NCBI GenBank assembly: GCA_965194375.1
Contig: CBDAEL010000002.1
Source: Tabrizicola_A aquatica
Lineage (GTDB): Bacteria > Pseudomonadota > Alphaproteobacteria > Rhodobacterales > Rhodobacteraceae
Strand: one strand, 5' to 3'
Length of the DNA: 64,000 nucleotides
Under the pieces are notes generated by a model. It was not told where the DNA came from and did not search any database. It saw only the letters and a program-made list of their open reading frames with translations. Within the stretch, counting starts at the first letter, position 1, and every line of letters starts with the position of its first letter. Shown in pieces: positions 40,636 to 50,255 of this stretch. The position numbers and the translations under genes are program-made.

Positions 40636-43142
40636 GCCTGTCGCCCAGATTGGCATGGTCGATTGCCCGGCGCGAATTGCGCGGCGGCTTGCGCGGCTTT
40701 TGGGTGTTTCTGGCCTGCCTGTCCTTGGGCGTGGCTGCCATTGCCGCCGTGGGTACCGTGCGCGCGGCCATTCAGGCGGGCCTGACCGAGCAGGGCGCGG
40801 TCCTTTTGGGGGGCGATGCGCAGGTCGAATTCACCTACCGCTTCGCCAGCCCCGAGGAACGGGCCTATCTTGACAGCATTGCCACTGCGGTCTCGGAGGT
40901 TGTCGATTTCCGCTCGATGGCCGTCGCCGGTGAGGCGCGCGTGCTGACGCAGGTGAAGGCGGTTGACGGGGCCTATCCGCTGATTGGGGCGGTTCAGTTG
41001 GACGGCGATCTGCCGCTGGATCAGGCGCTGGCCGACCAGGGCGCGGTGATGGACCCGGTTCTGGCCGCCCAGATGGGGCTGGTGGCTGGTGACACCTTCA
41101 CGCTCGGCACCGCCGAATTCACCCTGCGCGGGCTTTTGCTGCGCGAACCTGACAGCGCGACGGGCGGCTTTGCCTTGGCCCCGCGCACGCTGGTGCGGCT
41201 GGAGGATCTGGCGACTTCGGGTCTTCTGGCGCCCGGCACCCTTTATGACAGCGAATATCGCATGGTGCTGCCCACGGGCACCGATTTGGCGGCGCTGCAG
41301 GCGACCACCGAAACGGCCCTTGCCGACAGCGGTTTGCGCTGGTCCGACAGCCGCCGTGCCGCCCCGGGGGTGGAGCAGTTTGTCGAACGGATCGGGTCGT
41401 TCCTGATCCTTGTCGGGCTTGCCGGGCTCGCGGTTGGCGGGGTGGGCGTGGCATCCGCCGTGCGCGCTTATCTGGAGGGCAAGATTGCCACCATCGCCAC
41501 CTTGCGCACGCTGGGGGCCGATGGCGGGCTGATCTTCACCGCCTATCTGATGCAGATTGCGGTTCTGGTGGGCCTTGGCGTCGGGCTTGGGCTTATCCTA
41601 GGCGTCGGGCTGCCCGTTGGCTTTTCAGGTCTGATCGAGGCTGCTTTGCCGTTTCAGGCCGATATCGGTCTTTATCCGCGTCCGGTGATCGAGGCCGCGT
41701 TCTATGGCGTGGTGGCGGCGTTTCTGTTCGCGCTCTGGCCCTTGGCGCAGACCGAACGGGTGCGGGCGGCGGCGCTCTATCGCGGGGGAAGTGCCGGGCA
41801 ATGGCCGCGCAAACGCTATATCGCGGCGACGGTGATTCTGGCTGCGCTTTTGGTGGCGGGTGCGGTGGTGTTCTCGGGCGTGGCCTCACTGGCCTTGGGC
41901 ACGGCGGGCGGTGTGGCCGGGGCGCTTTTGGTGCTGGCGCTTGCGGCTTATGGGTTGTCACGGTTGGCGCGGCGTCTGGCCCGGTCGCGGCCCCTGCGGG
42001 GGCGGGTGTCGTTGCGGTTGGCACTGGCCTCGGTCGGCGCACCGCGCGCCGAAACCGTGCAGGTCGTCATGGCGCTGGGCCTTGGTCTATCGGTGCTCGC
42101 CGCCGTCGGTCAGATCGACAGCAACCTGCGCAGCGCCATCGCGCGCGATCTGCCGCAAAAGGCACCGTCTTATTTCTTTGTCGACATCCAGCCCGACCAG
42201 ATTGATCCCTTCCTTACCCAAGTCCGCGCCAATGCGGCGGTGACCGAGGTGCAGACCGCCCCAATGATGCGCGGTGTGGTGGCCCGCATCAACGGCGAGG
42301 ATGCGGCAAAGGTCGCGGGCAATCACTGGGTGGTGCGCGGTGACCGGGGCATCACCTATGCCGACGCCATGCCCGAAGGCACCAAGGTGGTGGCAGGCGC
42401 ATGGTGGCCCGAAGGCTATAACGGCCCGCCACAAATTTCCTTCGCAGCCGAAGAAGCCGAGGAGATGGGCCTGAAACTGGGCGATAAAATCACCGTCAAC
42501 GTCCTTGGCCGCGACATCGAGGCCGAGATCACCAGCTTCCGCGAGGTGGACTTCTCCAGCGGCGGCATGGGCTTTGTGCTGACGCTGAATGCTGCCTCGG
42601 TCGCAGGCGCGCCGCACAGCCATATCGCAACGGTCTACGCCGATGCCGAGGCCGAGGCGGGCATCCTGCGCGATCTGGCCAAGGCCTTTCCCAATGTCAC
42701 CGCCATTGGCGTCAAGGCCGCCATCGGCCGGGTGACCGAGGCGCTGACCGCGATTGCCCAAGCCACCACTTTGGCCGCCATGGCCACGCTGATCACCGGC
42801 TTTGTCGTGCTGATTGGTGCGGCGGCAGCGGGCGAGCGCGCGCGGGTCTATGAGGCGGCGGTGCTCAAGGTGATCGGGGCCGAACGTGGGCGCATCCTTC
42901 TCAGCTTCGCGCTGCGGTCGGTCTTGATGGGGGCGGCTGCGGGGGTCGTGGCGATCTTTGCCGGGGCCGTTGCGGGATGGGCGGTGCTGACCTTGGTTAT
43001 GGACAGCGACTATGTCTTTGACGGCACGTCGGCGCTGGTCATTGTGCTGGGCGGCATCGGGGCCACGCTTTTGGCAGGGCTGGCCTTTGTCTGGCGGCCT
43101 TTGGCTGCGCGTCCGGCAGGCGTGCTGCGGGCCCAGGAATAA
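40632..43142 (+). CDS. FtsX-like ABC permease (YbbP-like)
   Basis: 836 aa, the large ten-helix form: one N-terminal helix (GFWVFLACLSLGVAAIAAV), a periplasmic domain to about residue 245, a first FtsX block (roughly 250-370 and 390-440), a second periplasmic domain (about 500-690), and a final FtsX block (about 700-830). The N-terminal RRELRGGLRGF is typical of YbbP-type proteins. It pairs with the upstream ATPase. E. coli YbbAP has been linked to hydrophobic-compound export next to TesA; the function is not settled. Confidence 0.9.
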   Translation: MSLSPRLAWSIARRELRGGLRGFWVFLACLSLGVAAIAAVGTVRAAIQAGLTEQGAVLLGGDAQVEFTYRFASPEERAYLDSIATAVSEVVDFRSMAVAGEARVLTQVKAVDGAYPLIGAVQLDGDLPLDQALADQGAVMDPVLAAQMGLVAGDTFTLGTAEFTLRGLLLREPDSATGGFALAPRTLVRLEDLATSGLLAPGTLYDSEYRMVLPTGTDLAALQATTETALADSGLRWSDSRRAAPGVEQFVERIGSFLILVGLAGLAVGGVGVASAVRAYLEGKIATIATLRTLGADGGLIFTAYLMQIAVLVGLGVGLGLILGVGLPVGFSGLIEAALPFQADIGLYPRPVIEAAFYGVVAAFLFALWPLAQTERVRAAALYRGGSAGQWPRKRYIAATVILAALLVAGAVVFSGVASLALGTAGGVAGALLVLALAAYGLSRLARRLARSRPLRGRVSLRLALASVGAPRAETVQVVMALGLGLSVLAAVGQIDSNLRSAIARDLPQKAPSYFFVDIQPDQIDPFLTQVRANAAVTEVQTAPMMRGVVARINGEDAAKVAGNHWVVRGDRGITYADAMPEGTKVVAGAWWPEGYNGPPQISFAAEEAEEMGLKLGDKITVNVLGRDIEAEITSFREVDFSSGGMGFVLTLNAASVAGAPHSHIATVYADAEAEAGILRDLAKAFPNVTAIGVKAAIGRVTEALTAIAQATTLAAMATLITGFVVLIGAAAAGERARVYEAAVLKVIGAERGRILLSFALRSVLMGAAAGVVAIFAGAVAGWAVLTLVMDSDYVFDGTSALVIVLGGIGATLLAGLAFVWRPLAARPAGVLRAQE

Positions 43143-43150
43143 AGGGGGCA

Positions 43151-43168
43151 GCCGGGCTTTTCCGGCTT
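43151..43168 (+). terminator. Hairpin after the ABC permease gene
   Basis: AGCCGG-GCTTTT-CCGGCT, 8 bp after the stop. Six pairs. Could end the ABC operon ahead of the gene at 43226. Confidence 0.4.
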
Positions 43169-43225
43169 GCCGCGCGGGGGCCTTCTTGGCGATAGTCTGT
43201 TCAATGGCCTTATGAGGTTTGCCCG

Positions 43226-43795
43226 ATGCGCCACGCCCTTTGCGCCCTTTTGCCCCTGACCATGGCTCTTGCAGCCCCGGTTCAGGCGGACACGGTTGCC
43301 GATGCGCTGGCGGCGGCCAGCGCCGCTTATGCGGCGGGCGATCTGAACACCGCCGCCGCGCAAATCGCCACCGCGGCCAGTGAGATTTCGGCGCGCCAAA
43401 GCGATCTTCTGCGCGCCCATTTCCCACCCGCGCCCGAAGGTTGGACGCGTGAGGACACGCCCGACATGGCGGAAGGCATGGCGATGATGGGCGGCGGCGC
43501 GGGGGCCGAGGCGACCTATTCCGATGCCCAAGGGATGACCGTGACGCTCTCGGCCTATGCGGACAATATGATGGTGCAAAGCTTTGTGCCCATTCTGTCA
43601 GATCCGCAGATGGTGGCGATGATGGGCAAAACGATTGAGATCAACGGGGTCGCGTTTCTCGAGCAAGACGGCCTGACGACCATGGCACTCCTCGACAACC
43701 GGGTTCTGCTGCAGGCTGTGGGCGAGGCCGCCAAGGCGCAGGCGCTCTTGGCCCAGATTGACCTTGCCGCCCTGGTGGCTTTTGACGGGCAGTAA
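43226..43795 (+). CDS. Exported protein of unknown function
   Basis: 189 aa with a signal peptide (MRHALCALLPLTMALAAPVQA). The mature start is a helix rich in Ala (ADALAAASAAYAAGDLNTAA), like a tetratricopeptide-type helix, then a beta-rich part with AEATYSDAQGMTVTLSAYADN. Similar proteins occur widely in Rhodobacterales, unnamed to my knowledge. It follows the ABC operon by 83 bp with a hairpin between. Confidence 0.7.
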   Translation: MRHALCALLPLTMALAAPVQADTVADALAAASAAYAAGDLNTAAAQIATAASEISARQSDLLRAHFPPAPEGWTREDTPDMAEGMAMMGGGAGAEATYSDAQGMTVTLSAYADNMMVQSFVPILSDPQMVAMMGKTIEINGVAFLEQDGLTTMALLDNRVLLQAVGEAAKAQALLAQIDLAALVAFDGQ

Positions 43796-43860
43796 CGCGG
43801 ATCTTTTTCGCAGGCGCGATGACCCGCAAGGAGTGCCCGAAGGGCTCGACGCGCGGCGGG

Positions 43861-44640
43861 TTAAAGACCGTCGAGACAGGCCGCCATGAGCGCCGAGTTC
43901 GGGTCTGTCAGACCGTCGATCACATCGAAATGGTGGCGACCTGCCTCCACGGTCCACGGGCAATTCCACGCTTCCGACAGGGTGCGCGCCTGCCACAGAA
44001 AGGCCGGGCGCTCTTGCCCGCCAACCCAGACATGGGCTTGCACCCCGGCCCGCAGCGCCAATCGCGCCGGGCTTTCGCGGTCTGCCTCAGCCGGGTCAAT
44101 TGCCAAGGTGGCATTCATGTCGGTCTGCATCAGGGGGGCCAGATCGGCCAAGGGCGAGATCGGCACCACCCGCGCCACCGGCACCACAAGACCCGCACAG
44201 CCCATGCGCGCCGCCAGATGCCCGCCCGCAGAATGGCCCGTCACCACCACCGGCCCCGCGGCCATGGCCGAAGCCGCACGCACCGCCCCGGCAATCTCGT
44301 CCGTCATCGCCGCAATTCGCGCGTTGGGGGCGAGCGTGTAGGACGGCAACGCACAGGCCCAGCCCCGCGCCAAAGCACCGGCAGCGAGGTGCGAATAATC
44401 CTCACGACCGCAGGCCAGCCAATATCCGCCGTGGACAAACACCATCAACCCACGCGCCATGCCTTCGGGGCGAAAGAGATCAAACGCCTGCCGCGCGTCC
44501 GGTCCATAGGGAATGTTCAGCGTGGATCGCTTCGCCATCTGGTCGCAAAACGCCGCAGCCTGCGCCTGCCAACGCGCATAAAAGCTGTCTCCGTCCGGGA
44601 TAAAGGCGGAATTCATGTAATCGCGGCTGAGATCGGTCAT
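43861..44640 (-). CDS. Alpha/beta hydrolase (kynurenine formamidase-like esterase)
   Basis: 259 aa. Oxyanion-hole motif FVHGGYW, nucleophile elbow VTGHSAGGHLAARM, acid in the EADR region or WVGGQE segment, and a C-terminal His in AGRHHFDVIDGL. The HGGYW and N-terminal RDYMNSAFIPDGDSFYARW resemble arylformamidase-like enzymes, but no other kynurenine gene is near. Divergent from gabD. Confidence 0.78.
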   Translation of the reverse strand: MTDLSRDYMNSAFIPDGDSFYARWQAQAAAFCDQMAKRSTLNIPYGPDARQAFDLFRPEGMARGLMVFVHGGYWLACGREDYSHLAAGALARGWACALPSYTLAPNARIAAMTDEIAGAVRAASAMAAGPVVVTGHSAGGHLAARMGCAGLVVPVARVVPISPLADLAPLMQTDMNATLAIDPAEADRESPARLALRAGVQAHVWVGGQERPAFLWQARTLSEAWNCPWTVEAGRHHFDVIDGLTDPNSALMAACLDGL

Positions 44641-44748
44641 CGGGTGGCTCCAGTTGACTGCCGAATTTCAGTCCAGACCCTGCCCCGGAACTGGACTTTT
44701 TGCGCTCAAGCAGGCATTGCATGACCAGCCGAGAAATGGGAGGCCCAG

Positions 44749-46227
44749 ATGCTCGATTCCGCAACAGACCTGCGTTCTATCCTGAAAGACCCCAGCCTGC
44801 TGGTAGAGCAGGCCTATATCGCAGGTGAATGGGTCAATGCCGCCGATGGCAAGACCTTTGCCGTAACCAACCCCGCGCGGGGTGACGTGATTGCCAATGT
44901 GGCCGACATGACCCGCGCAGATGCCAAACGCGCGATTGAGGTGGCCGACAAGGCCCGCCACGAATGGGCCGCCCGCACCGGCAAGGAGCGCGCCGCTGTC
45001 ATGCGTAAGTGGTTCGATCTGATGGTCGAAAACGCCGACGATCTGGCCGCCATCCTGACCGCCGAAATGGGCAAGCCTTTGGCCGAGGCCAAGGGTGAAG
45101 TGCTTTATGGCGCGTCCTTCATCGAATGGTTTGGCGAAGAGGCCAAGCGCGTTTACGGCGAAACCATCCCCGGCCACCAGCGTGACAAGCGGATCACCGT
45201 TTTGAAGCAGCCGATCGGCGTGGCGACGTCGATCACGCCGTGGAACTTCCCCAACGCCATGATCGCCCGCAAAGTTGGCCCGGCCTTGGCCGTAGGCTGC
45301 GGCATTGTGGCCCGCCCCGCCGCTGAAACCCCGCTTTCGGCGCTGGCGATGGCCGTCTTGGCCGAACGCGCGGGCGTGCCGAAGGGTGTGTTCTCGGTCA
45401 TCACCTCGTCGCGCTCCTCGGACATCGGCAAGGAATTCTGCGAAAACCCGCGCGTGCGGAAACTGACCTTCACGGGTTCCACCGAAGTGGGCCGCATCCT
45501 ACTGCGTCAGGCCGCCGATCAGGTTCTGAAATGCTCGATGGAACTCGGGGGCAACGCGCCCTTCATCGTGTTTGATGATGCCGACCTTGATAAGGCGGTT
45601 GAAGGCGCGATGATCTCCAAGTTCCGCAACAACGGCCAGACCTGCGTTTGCGCCAACCGCATCTATGTGCAGGCGGGCGTCTATGATGCCTTCGCCGCCA
45701 AACTCGCGGCGGCGGTGGGCAAATTGAACGTGGGTGACGGGTTGAAGACGGGCATCACGACCGGCCCCTTGATCAACATGGACGCCGTGGAAAAGGTGCA
45801 GGAGCACATCTCGGATGTGATCTCGGGCGGCGGTAAGGTGCTGACCGGCGGCAAGACCCATTCGCTGGGTGGCACGTTCTTTGAGCCGACTGTGCTGACC
45901 GGCGTGACCAATGACATGAAGGTGGCCACCGAAGAAACCTTTGGCCCGGTGGCACCGCTCTTCAAGTTTGAGACCGAGGAAGAGGTCATTCATCTGGCCA
46001 ACAACACGATCTTTGGCCTTGCCTCGTATTTCTACGCCCGCGACATCGGCCGGATCACCCGCGTTCAAGAAGCGCTGGAATACGGCATGGTTGGCGTGAA
46101 CACTGGCCTGATCTCGACCGAAGTCGCGCCGTTCGGCGGTGTGAAACAGTCCGGCCTTGGCCGCGAAGGCAGCCACCATGGGATCGAGGATTACATGGAA
46201 ATGAAATACGTCTGCCTCTCGATCTGA
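44749..46227 (+). CDS. gabD: NAD(P)-dependent succinate-semialdehyde dehydrogenase
   Basis: 492 aa. Typical aldehyde dehydrogenase: TPWNFPNAMIARKVGPAL, GSTEVGRILL, MELGGNAPFIVF (general base Glu), NNGQTCVCANR (catalytic Cys), and VNTGLISTEVAPFGGVKQSGLGREGS, the last being characteristic of SSADH. Converts succinate semialdehyde to succinate in GABA use and related routes. GGGAGG precedes the ATG. Ends in a strong terminator, so it is a single-gene unit. Confidence 0.92.
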   Translation: MLDSATDLRSILKDPSLLVEQAYIAGEWVNAADGKTFAVTNPARGDVIANVADMTRADAKRAIEVADKARHEWAARTGKERAAVMRKWFDLMVENADDLAAILTAEMGKPLAEAKGEVLYGASFIEWFGEEAKRVYGETIPGHQRDKRITVLKQPIGVATSITPWNFPNAMIARKVGPALAVGCGIVARPAAETPLSALAMAVLAERAGVPKGVFSVITSSRSSDIGKEFCENPRVRKLTFTGSTEVGRILLRQAADQVLKCSMELGGNAPFIVFDDADLDKAVEGAMISKFRNNGQTCVCANRIYVQAGVYDAFAAKLAAAVGKLNVGDGLKTGITTGPLINMDAVEKVQEHISDVISGGGKVLTGGKTHSLGGTFFEPTVLTGVTNDMKVATEETFGPVAPLFKFETEEEVIHLANNTIFGLASYFYARDIGRITRVQEALEYGMVGVNTGLISTEVAPFGGVKQSGLGREGSHHGIEDYMEMKYVCLSI

Positions 46228-46245
46228 TCGGATCGGCAGGGTGGA

Positions 46246-46269
46246 AAACGGGGCCTTCGGGCCCCGTTT
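46246..46269 (+). terminator. Intrinsic terminator of gabD
   Basis: AAACGGGGCC-TTCG-GGCCCCGTTT, a ten-pair stem with a UUCG tetraloop, 18 bp after the stop, ending in TTTGCATTT. One of the best terminators in the window. Confidence 0.85.
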
Positions 46270-46317
46270 GCATTTCCGATGACAAGGCTTAACCTCCGCC
46301 CAAACAGGGGGAAGACC

Positions 46318-47046
46318 ATGACACGCATTGCTGTTGTAACCGGGGCCGCAGGCGGGATGGGCCGGGCGATTTCGGATCGGTTGATCGAGGACGGCTTGCA
46401 GGTCGTGGGCGTCGATATCGACGGCCCGGCGCTTTTGGCCATGGCCGCAGACCGTGACCGCTTTCATCCCGAGATCTGCGATCTGACCGACGCCGATGCG
46501 ATTGCTGATCTTTTTGACCGCATCACCGACCGCTTTGGCGGGGTTGATGCCTTGGTCAACAATGCCGGCACCTGTTTCATGTCCGACTTCCCCAATATCC
46601 CGGCGCATGAACTGGACCGCCAAATGGCGGTCAATTTCTCGTCGGCTTTTCATTGTTGCCAACAGGCGGTCAAGGCGATGGAGGGGCGGCCGGGGGTGCG
46701 CAAGATCGTCAATATCTCGTCCAACGGGGCCTATAACTTTGATGTCTTCGATCCGCCGCATTACCGCGCGTCGAAGGCCGCGATGGACACGCTGACCAAG
46801 GATCTGGCGCGCCGCTATGCGCGCGACAAGATCGCCTGCAATTCGCTTGCACCGGCCATGACAGAAACGCCCTTGTTCAACGTGCTGACCGAAGACGTTC
46901 TGGCCCGTGCCATTTCGGCCATGCCACATGGCCATGCAATGCAGCCCGACCAGATCGCCGGATGGGTGGGGTTCCTGATCTCGCCCATGGGCGATGTGTC
47001 CTCGGGCAATGTCATCATCCTGAACCAAGGGCGGGATGTGCGGTGA
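46318..47046 (+). CDS. SDR family NAD(P)-dependent oxidoreductase
   Basis: 242 aa from the ATG at 46318. Cofactor site VTGAAGGMGRAI, NNAG segment VNNAGTCF, catalytic Ser in VNISSNGAY and Tyr/Lys in HYRASKAAM. The C-terminal end MGDVSSGNVIILNQG is usual. Substrate unknown. Its TGA overlaps the GTG of the aminotransferase, so the two proteins are made together and may form one pathway (oxidation then transamination, or reverse). Confidence 0.85.
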   Translation: MTRIAVVTGAAGGMGRAISDRLIEDGLQVVGVDIDGPALLAMAADRDRFHPEICDLTDADAIADLFDRITDRFGGVDALVNNAGTCFMSDFPNIPAHELDRQMAVNFSSAFHCCQQAVKAMEGRPGVRKIVNISSNGAYNFDVFDPPHYRASKAAMDTLTKDLARRYARDKIACNSLAPAMTETPLFNVLTEDVLARAISAMPHGHAMQPDQIAGWVGFLISPMGDVSSGNVIILNQGRDVR

Positions 47047-48170
47047 AAGTCACGATTCACAAGCTCTTCGAATACTTGCTGGAAACCGCCGGCGAGGAGC
47101 CGCCGGAATGTGTCTTGGGCTTTTCGCTGTCGCAATCGCCGACCTTGGGGGATTTTTTGCCCGACCTTTCGCCCGATCTGGTCTTGGATTGGAACGGGGT
47201 CAGCTTTCAGGGCCTGCCCGCCTTACGCGAACGGGTGATCGCGCAGGCGGGGCTTGCGGGCCTGTGCAACCCTGAGGATGTGCTCATCACCGCAGGCGCG
47301 GCCGAGGCGAATTACCTGTGCTTTCGCCAGCTTTTGGCCCCGGGTGATGAGATTGTGACCGAAACCCCCGGCTGGCCGCAGGCCGCTGTGATGGCACGCG
47401 GCATCGGGGCCGATCTGCGGCTGGTCAAGCGGCGCGAGGAAAACGGCTGGCGTCTGGATCTGGACGAATTGGCGGCGGCGGTGACCGCGAAAACCAAGTT
47501 GATTTTCCTGTCGAACCCCAACAACCCCACGGGTCAGCTTCTGACCGAGGCTGAGTTGCACCGGATCGCGGCGATTGCTGACAAGGTTGGTGCTTGGCTG
47601 ATCGTCGATGAGGTCTATGCCGGGCTGGAGTGGGAGGGCGCGCGGGCGCCGTCCATCGCGGGGATTTATCCGCGCGGCATCACCACGGGGTCGGTGTCCA
47701 AGGGGCTGGGTCTACAGGGCCTGCGCACCGGCTGGCTGATTTGCCGGGATCGGCAGATGGTGATGGATGCGGTGATCCTGCGGGAAAACTCGTCTGAGAT
47801 CATGAATATCCTTGGCGAGCATATTGCCGAGATTGCGCTGCGACCTGATCGGCTGGGGCCCGCCTTGGCGCGGGCGCGGACCGCGGGCGCAGCGACCTTG
47901 GCGCAGTTGGACGCCTTCATCGCCAATCAGCCGCGGCTGTCATGGGTGCGGCCTCAGGCCGGGTTGATCGGCCTTGCGCGGCTAAAGGGCGAGGGGGGCG
48001 AGCCCTTTGCCCGGCGGCTTCTGGCGGCCCCTTACCGCACCTTCCTGTTGCCCGGTACCGCCTATGACGAGCCCGCCCATATCCGTCTTGGCGTGGGCGG
48101 AGGCGCTGCGGTGCGGCTGGACGAGGGCTTGGCGCGGCTGGCGGCCTGTCTGGCCGAGGGACCCGTTTAG
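47043..48170 (+). CDS. PLP-dependent aminotransferase, class I/II
   Basis: 375 aa from the GTG at 47043 (overlaps the SDR stop). Fold-type I aminotransferase: GAAEANYLCFRQLLAPGDEIV, FLSNPNNPTGQLL, VDEVYAGLEWEG, and the PLP lysine in TTGSVSKGLGLQGLRTGWL. The style is near aspartate-type and capreomycidine-synthase-like enzymes of this fold; the amino donor is not deducible. A second hint of pathway coupling is the preceding SDR gene. Confidence 0.85.
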   Translation: MKVTIHKLFEYLLETAGEEPPECVLGFSLSQSPTLGDFLPDLSPDLVLDWNGVSFQGLPALRERVIAQAGLAGLCNPEDVLITAGAAEANYLCFRQLLAPGDEIVTETPGWPQAAVMARGIGADLRLVKRREENGWRLDLDELAAAVTAKTKLIFLSNPNNPTGQLLTEAELHRIAAIADKVGAWLIVDEVYAGLEWEGARAPSIAGIYPRGITTGSVSKGLGLQGLRTGWLICRDRQMVMDAVILRENSSEIMNILGEHIAEIALRPDRLGPALARARTAGAATLAQLDAFIANQPRLSWVRPQAGLIGLARLKGEGGEPFARRLLAAPYRTFLLPGTAYDEPAHIRLGVGGGAAVRLDEGLARLAACLAEGPV

Positions 48171-48193
48171 GGCGGTTTGTCACGCAGGTTTAG

Positions 48194-48208
48194 GGCGCAT
48201 TTTGCGCC
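48194..48208 (+). terminator. Short hairpin after the aminotransferase gene
   Basis: GGCGCA-TTT-TGCGCC, six perfect pairs, 23 bp after the stop codon. Modest. Confidence 0.45.
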
Positions 48209-48325
48209 GGTTATCCCCTAGCAAAGCGGCGATTTTGCCTAGCGGGCAGTTTGCCGCGCATCCTTTGGTCATCACGCGGCTGTCGGGCCAAACCCCGAAC
48301 GCCCAGAACCGAAAGGATGACCGAA

Positions 48326-48832
48326 ATGCTGCCAAAGCTTCACACCGCCGTTGTCACCACTGTGACCGCCCTCTCCATCGCCCTTGGCGCGGCCGCCCCC
48401 GCCGCCGCGTGGGGCCAGCGCGAGCAGGACACGCTGAAAGGGGCCGTGGGGGCGCTGGTCTTGAAGGCGATCATTGATGATGCCCGCCGCGACCGGGCGC
48501 CGATCTATCATGAGCCGCCCGCGCCGGTGTACCGCGTCGTGCCGGATGAGCCGCGCTATTACCACGGGCAGGGCCACGTCAAACCCGTGCATCAGGCGCA
48601 ATCGATCTACCGCACGCCCTTGGCCCAAGCCTTCAACAGCTATTCCCGCGCCGAGCGTCGCTTGATCCAGCGCCGGTTGGCACAGTGGGGCTATTACCGG
48701 GGTGGTGTCGACGGGTCTTTCGGGCCCGGCACCTATTCGGCAGTGGTCGCCTATGCCCGCGACGAAGGGCAGGCGCGCAATCTTGGCACGACTGCAGGGG
48801 CCTTTGGCGTCTATGATGGGCTAATCTACTAA
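48326..48832 (+). CDS. Exported peptidoglycan-binding-domain protein
   Basis: 168 aa from the ATG at 48326, with AAAGGA 9 bp upstream (an ATG at 48317 is too close to that site). A signal peptide (VVTTVTALSIALGAAAPAAA) is followed by a linker with Tyr/Pro/His and a C-terminal PG_binding_1 motif: AERRLIQRRLAQWGYYRGG then VDGSFGPGTYSAVVAYAR. Likely a periplasmic cell-wall-associated protein of unknown role. Convergent with the next gene, which ends 26 bp away. Confidence 0.8.
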   Translation: MLPKLHTAVVTTVTALSIALGAAAPAAAWGQREQDTLKGAVGALVLKAIIDDARRDRAPIYHEPPAPVYRVVPDEPRYYHGQGHVKPVHQAQSIYRTPLAQAFNSYSRAERRLIQRRLAQWGYYRGGVDGSFGPGTYSAVVAYARDEGQARNLGTTAGAFGVYDGLIY

Positions 48833-48858
48833 GCCACCGCTTGGGCGCGCTTTGGGGT

Positions 48859-50100
48859 CTATCCCAAGGCGCGCGCGAGGTCTTCGATCAGATCCTCGGG
48901 GTCCTCCAGCCCAACCGACAGGCGGAACAGACCGTCACCCGCCCAATCGCGATAGCGCGCAAGGGATGGGCCTTGCATGCGGAAGGTCGAGGTCTGGATA
49001 TCCTCGGTCGGGATCAGCACGCAGAGAGACCGCTGGTGACCCAGAGAAAAGGCATAGTGGATGATCTGCAACCGGTCGGCCAACTGGTGCGACATGGCCT
49101 GCGGGTCTGCGGTCTGAAAGGCAATCATGCCGCCCGGCAGCGCCATTTGCGCCTGTGCCAGCGCATGCTGGGGGTGGCTGGGCAGGCCGGGATAAATCAC
49201 GCGGGTGACCGCCGGATGCGCCTCAAGCCAGCCCGCCAGACGCTGGGCATTGGCCGAGGCGGTGCGGATGCGGGGGTAAAGCGTGTCCAGACCCCGCAGG
49301 ATGAGCCATGCGTTATTCGCCGCAAGCGTGGCCCCCAGATACACCCCCGACCGCGCCCGCAAGGCCGAGATCAGCTCTTTGCGCCCGATCACAGCGCCCC
49401 CCAAGGCGTCGCCGTGGCCGTTCATGAACTTGGTCAGCGAATGGATCACCAGATCCACCCCCAGATCAAGCGGCCGGGTGATGACGGGGGTGGCCAGCGT
49501 GCTGTCCACCGACACAAGCGCGCCCGCCTCATGGGCAAGGGCGGCAAGTGCGGCCAGATCGGTCAGCCGCAGGATCGGGTTACAGGGGCTTTCGGCGTGG
49601 ATGAGCCGGGTATTGGGCCTGAGTGCTGCGCGGGTGGCCTCAAGGTCAGAGAGGTTGACCGGGGTCACCTGAATGCCAAAGTCGGGCAGGATGCGGGTGG
49701 CAAGCTCAAACGCCCCGGCATAGCAGACCTCGGATACGATCAGATGATCGCCCGATTTCAACAGGCCAAGGAAGGTGGCGGCAATCGCGGCCACGCCGGT
49801 GGCGGTGGTCAGCGCATCCTCGGCCCCCTCAAGGGCTGCCAGCCGCGCCTCCAGCGCGCGGGTGGTGGGGTTGGTCCAGCGGGCGTAAAGAAAGGGCAAG
49901 TCGGCAAGGTCCGCGCCTTCGGCCGAAAACCCAGCCGAGCCGGGCGCAAAGACATTGTTCACCGACATCGAGATATCGGGCTGGATCGCCCCGGTCACCG
50001 GATTGGGCATCAGCCCGCCGTTCAGCGCCGCGGTGGCAGGTCGCAAGGCGGGGGCGGTCTTGCGGGGTTTGGCGGGTTCTGGTTTTTGGAAAAGTTCCAT
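48859..50100 (-). CDS. Trans-sulfuration-family PLP enzyme (cystathionine gamma-lyase/synthase-like)
   Basis: 413 aa. Cys/Met-metabolism PLP family: YARWTNPTTRALEARLAALE, LTTATGVAAIAATFLGLL, VDSTLATPVITRPLDLGVD, and PLP lysine in HSLTKFMNGHGDALGG. Enzymes of this fold make or cleave cystathionine, homocysteine or methionine; the reaction here cannot be assigned. The N-terminal 25 residues are extended and basic. It stands alone on the minus strand, upstream of nothing obvious. Confidence 0.8.
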   Translation of the reverse strand: MELFQKPEPAKPRKTAPALRPATAALNGGLMPNPVTGAIQPDISMSVNNVFAPGSAGFSAEGADLADLPFLYARWTNPTTRALEARLAALEGAEDALTTATGVAAIAATFLGLLKSGDHLIVSEVCYAGAFELATRILPDFGIQVTPVNLSDLEATRAALRPNTRLIHAESPCNPILRLTDLAALAALAHEAGALVSVDSTLATPVITRPLDLGVDLVIHSLTKFMNGHGDALGGAVIGRKELISALRARSGVYLGATLAANNAWLILRGLDTLYPRIRTASANAQRLAGWLEAHPAVTRVIYPGLPSHPQHALAQAQMALPGGMIAFQTADPQAMSHQLADRLQIIHYAFSLGHQRSLCVLIPTEDIQTSTFRMQGPSLARYRDWAGDGLFRLSVGLEDPEDLIEDLARALG

Positions 50101-50204
50101 CGGTGGCCCCTATGTCGAATGATCTTCTTTTGACCAGTTCGGCGGAAAAAGAAAAATCGCGCCTCGTCGGCCTTGGGCCGCTCATCGCTGGGGGCCATGT
50201 GAAA

Positions 50205-50231
50205 CGGCCCAGAGCAGGCTGCCCCGGGCCG
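50205..50231 (-). terminator. Intrinsic terminator of hsp20
   Basis: On the minus strand CGGCCC and GGGCCG pair around an inner GGGCA...TGCTC helix, followed by TTTCAC. It lies 25 bp after the hsp20 stop. The two helices stack into a long stem. Confidence 0.65.
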
Positions 50232-50255
50232 CTTGTCTTCGGTCTTGTAGGTCGA

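Noticed and set aside
48841..50133. 430-aa plus-strand frame opposite the trans-sulfuration enzyme gene
   Set aside because: The translation is basic and repetitive (Gly/Arg/Gln-rich) with no domain, while the minus-strand product is a clear PLP enzyme.
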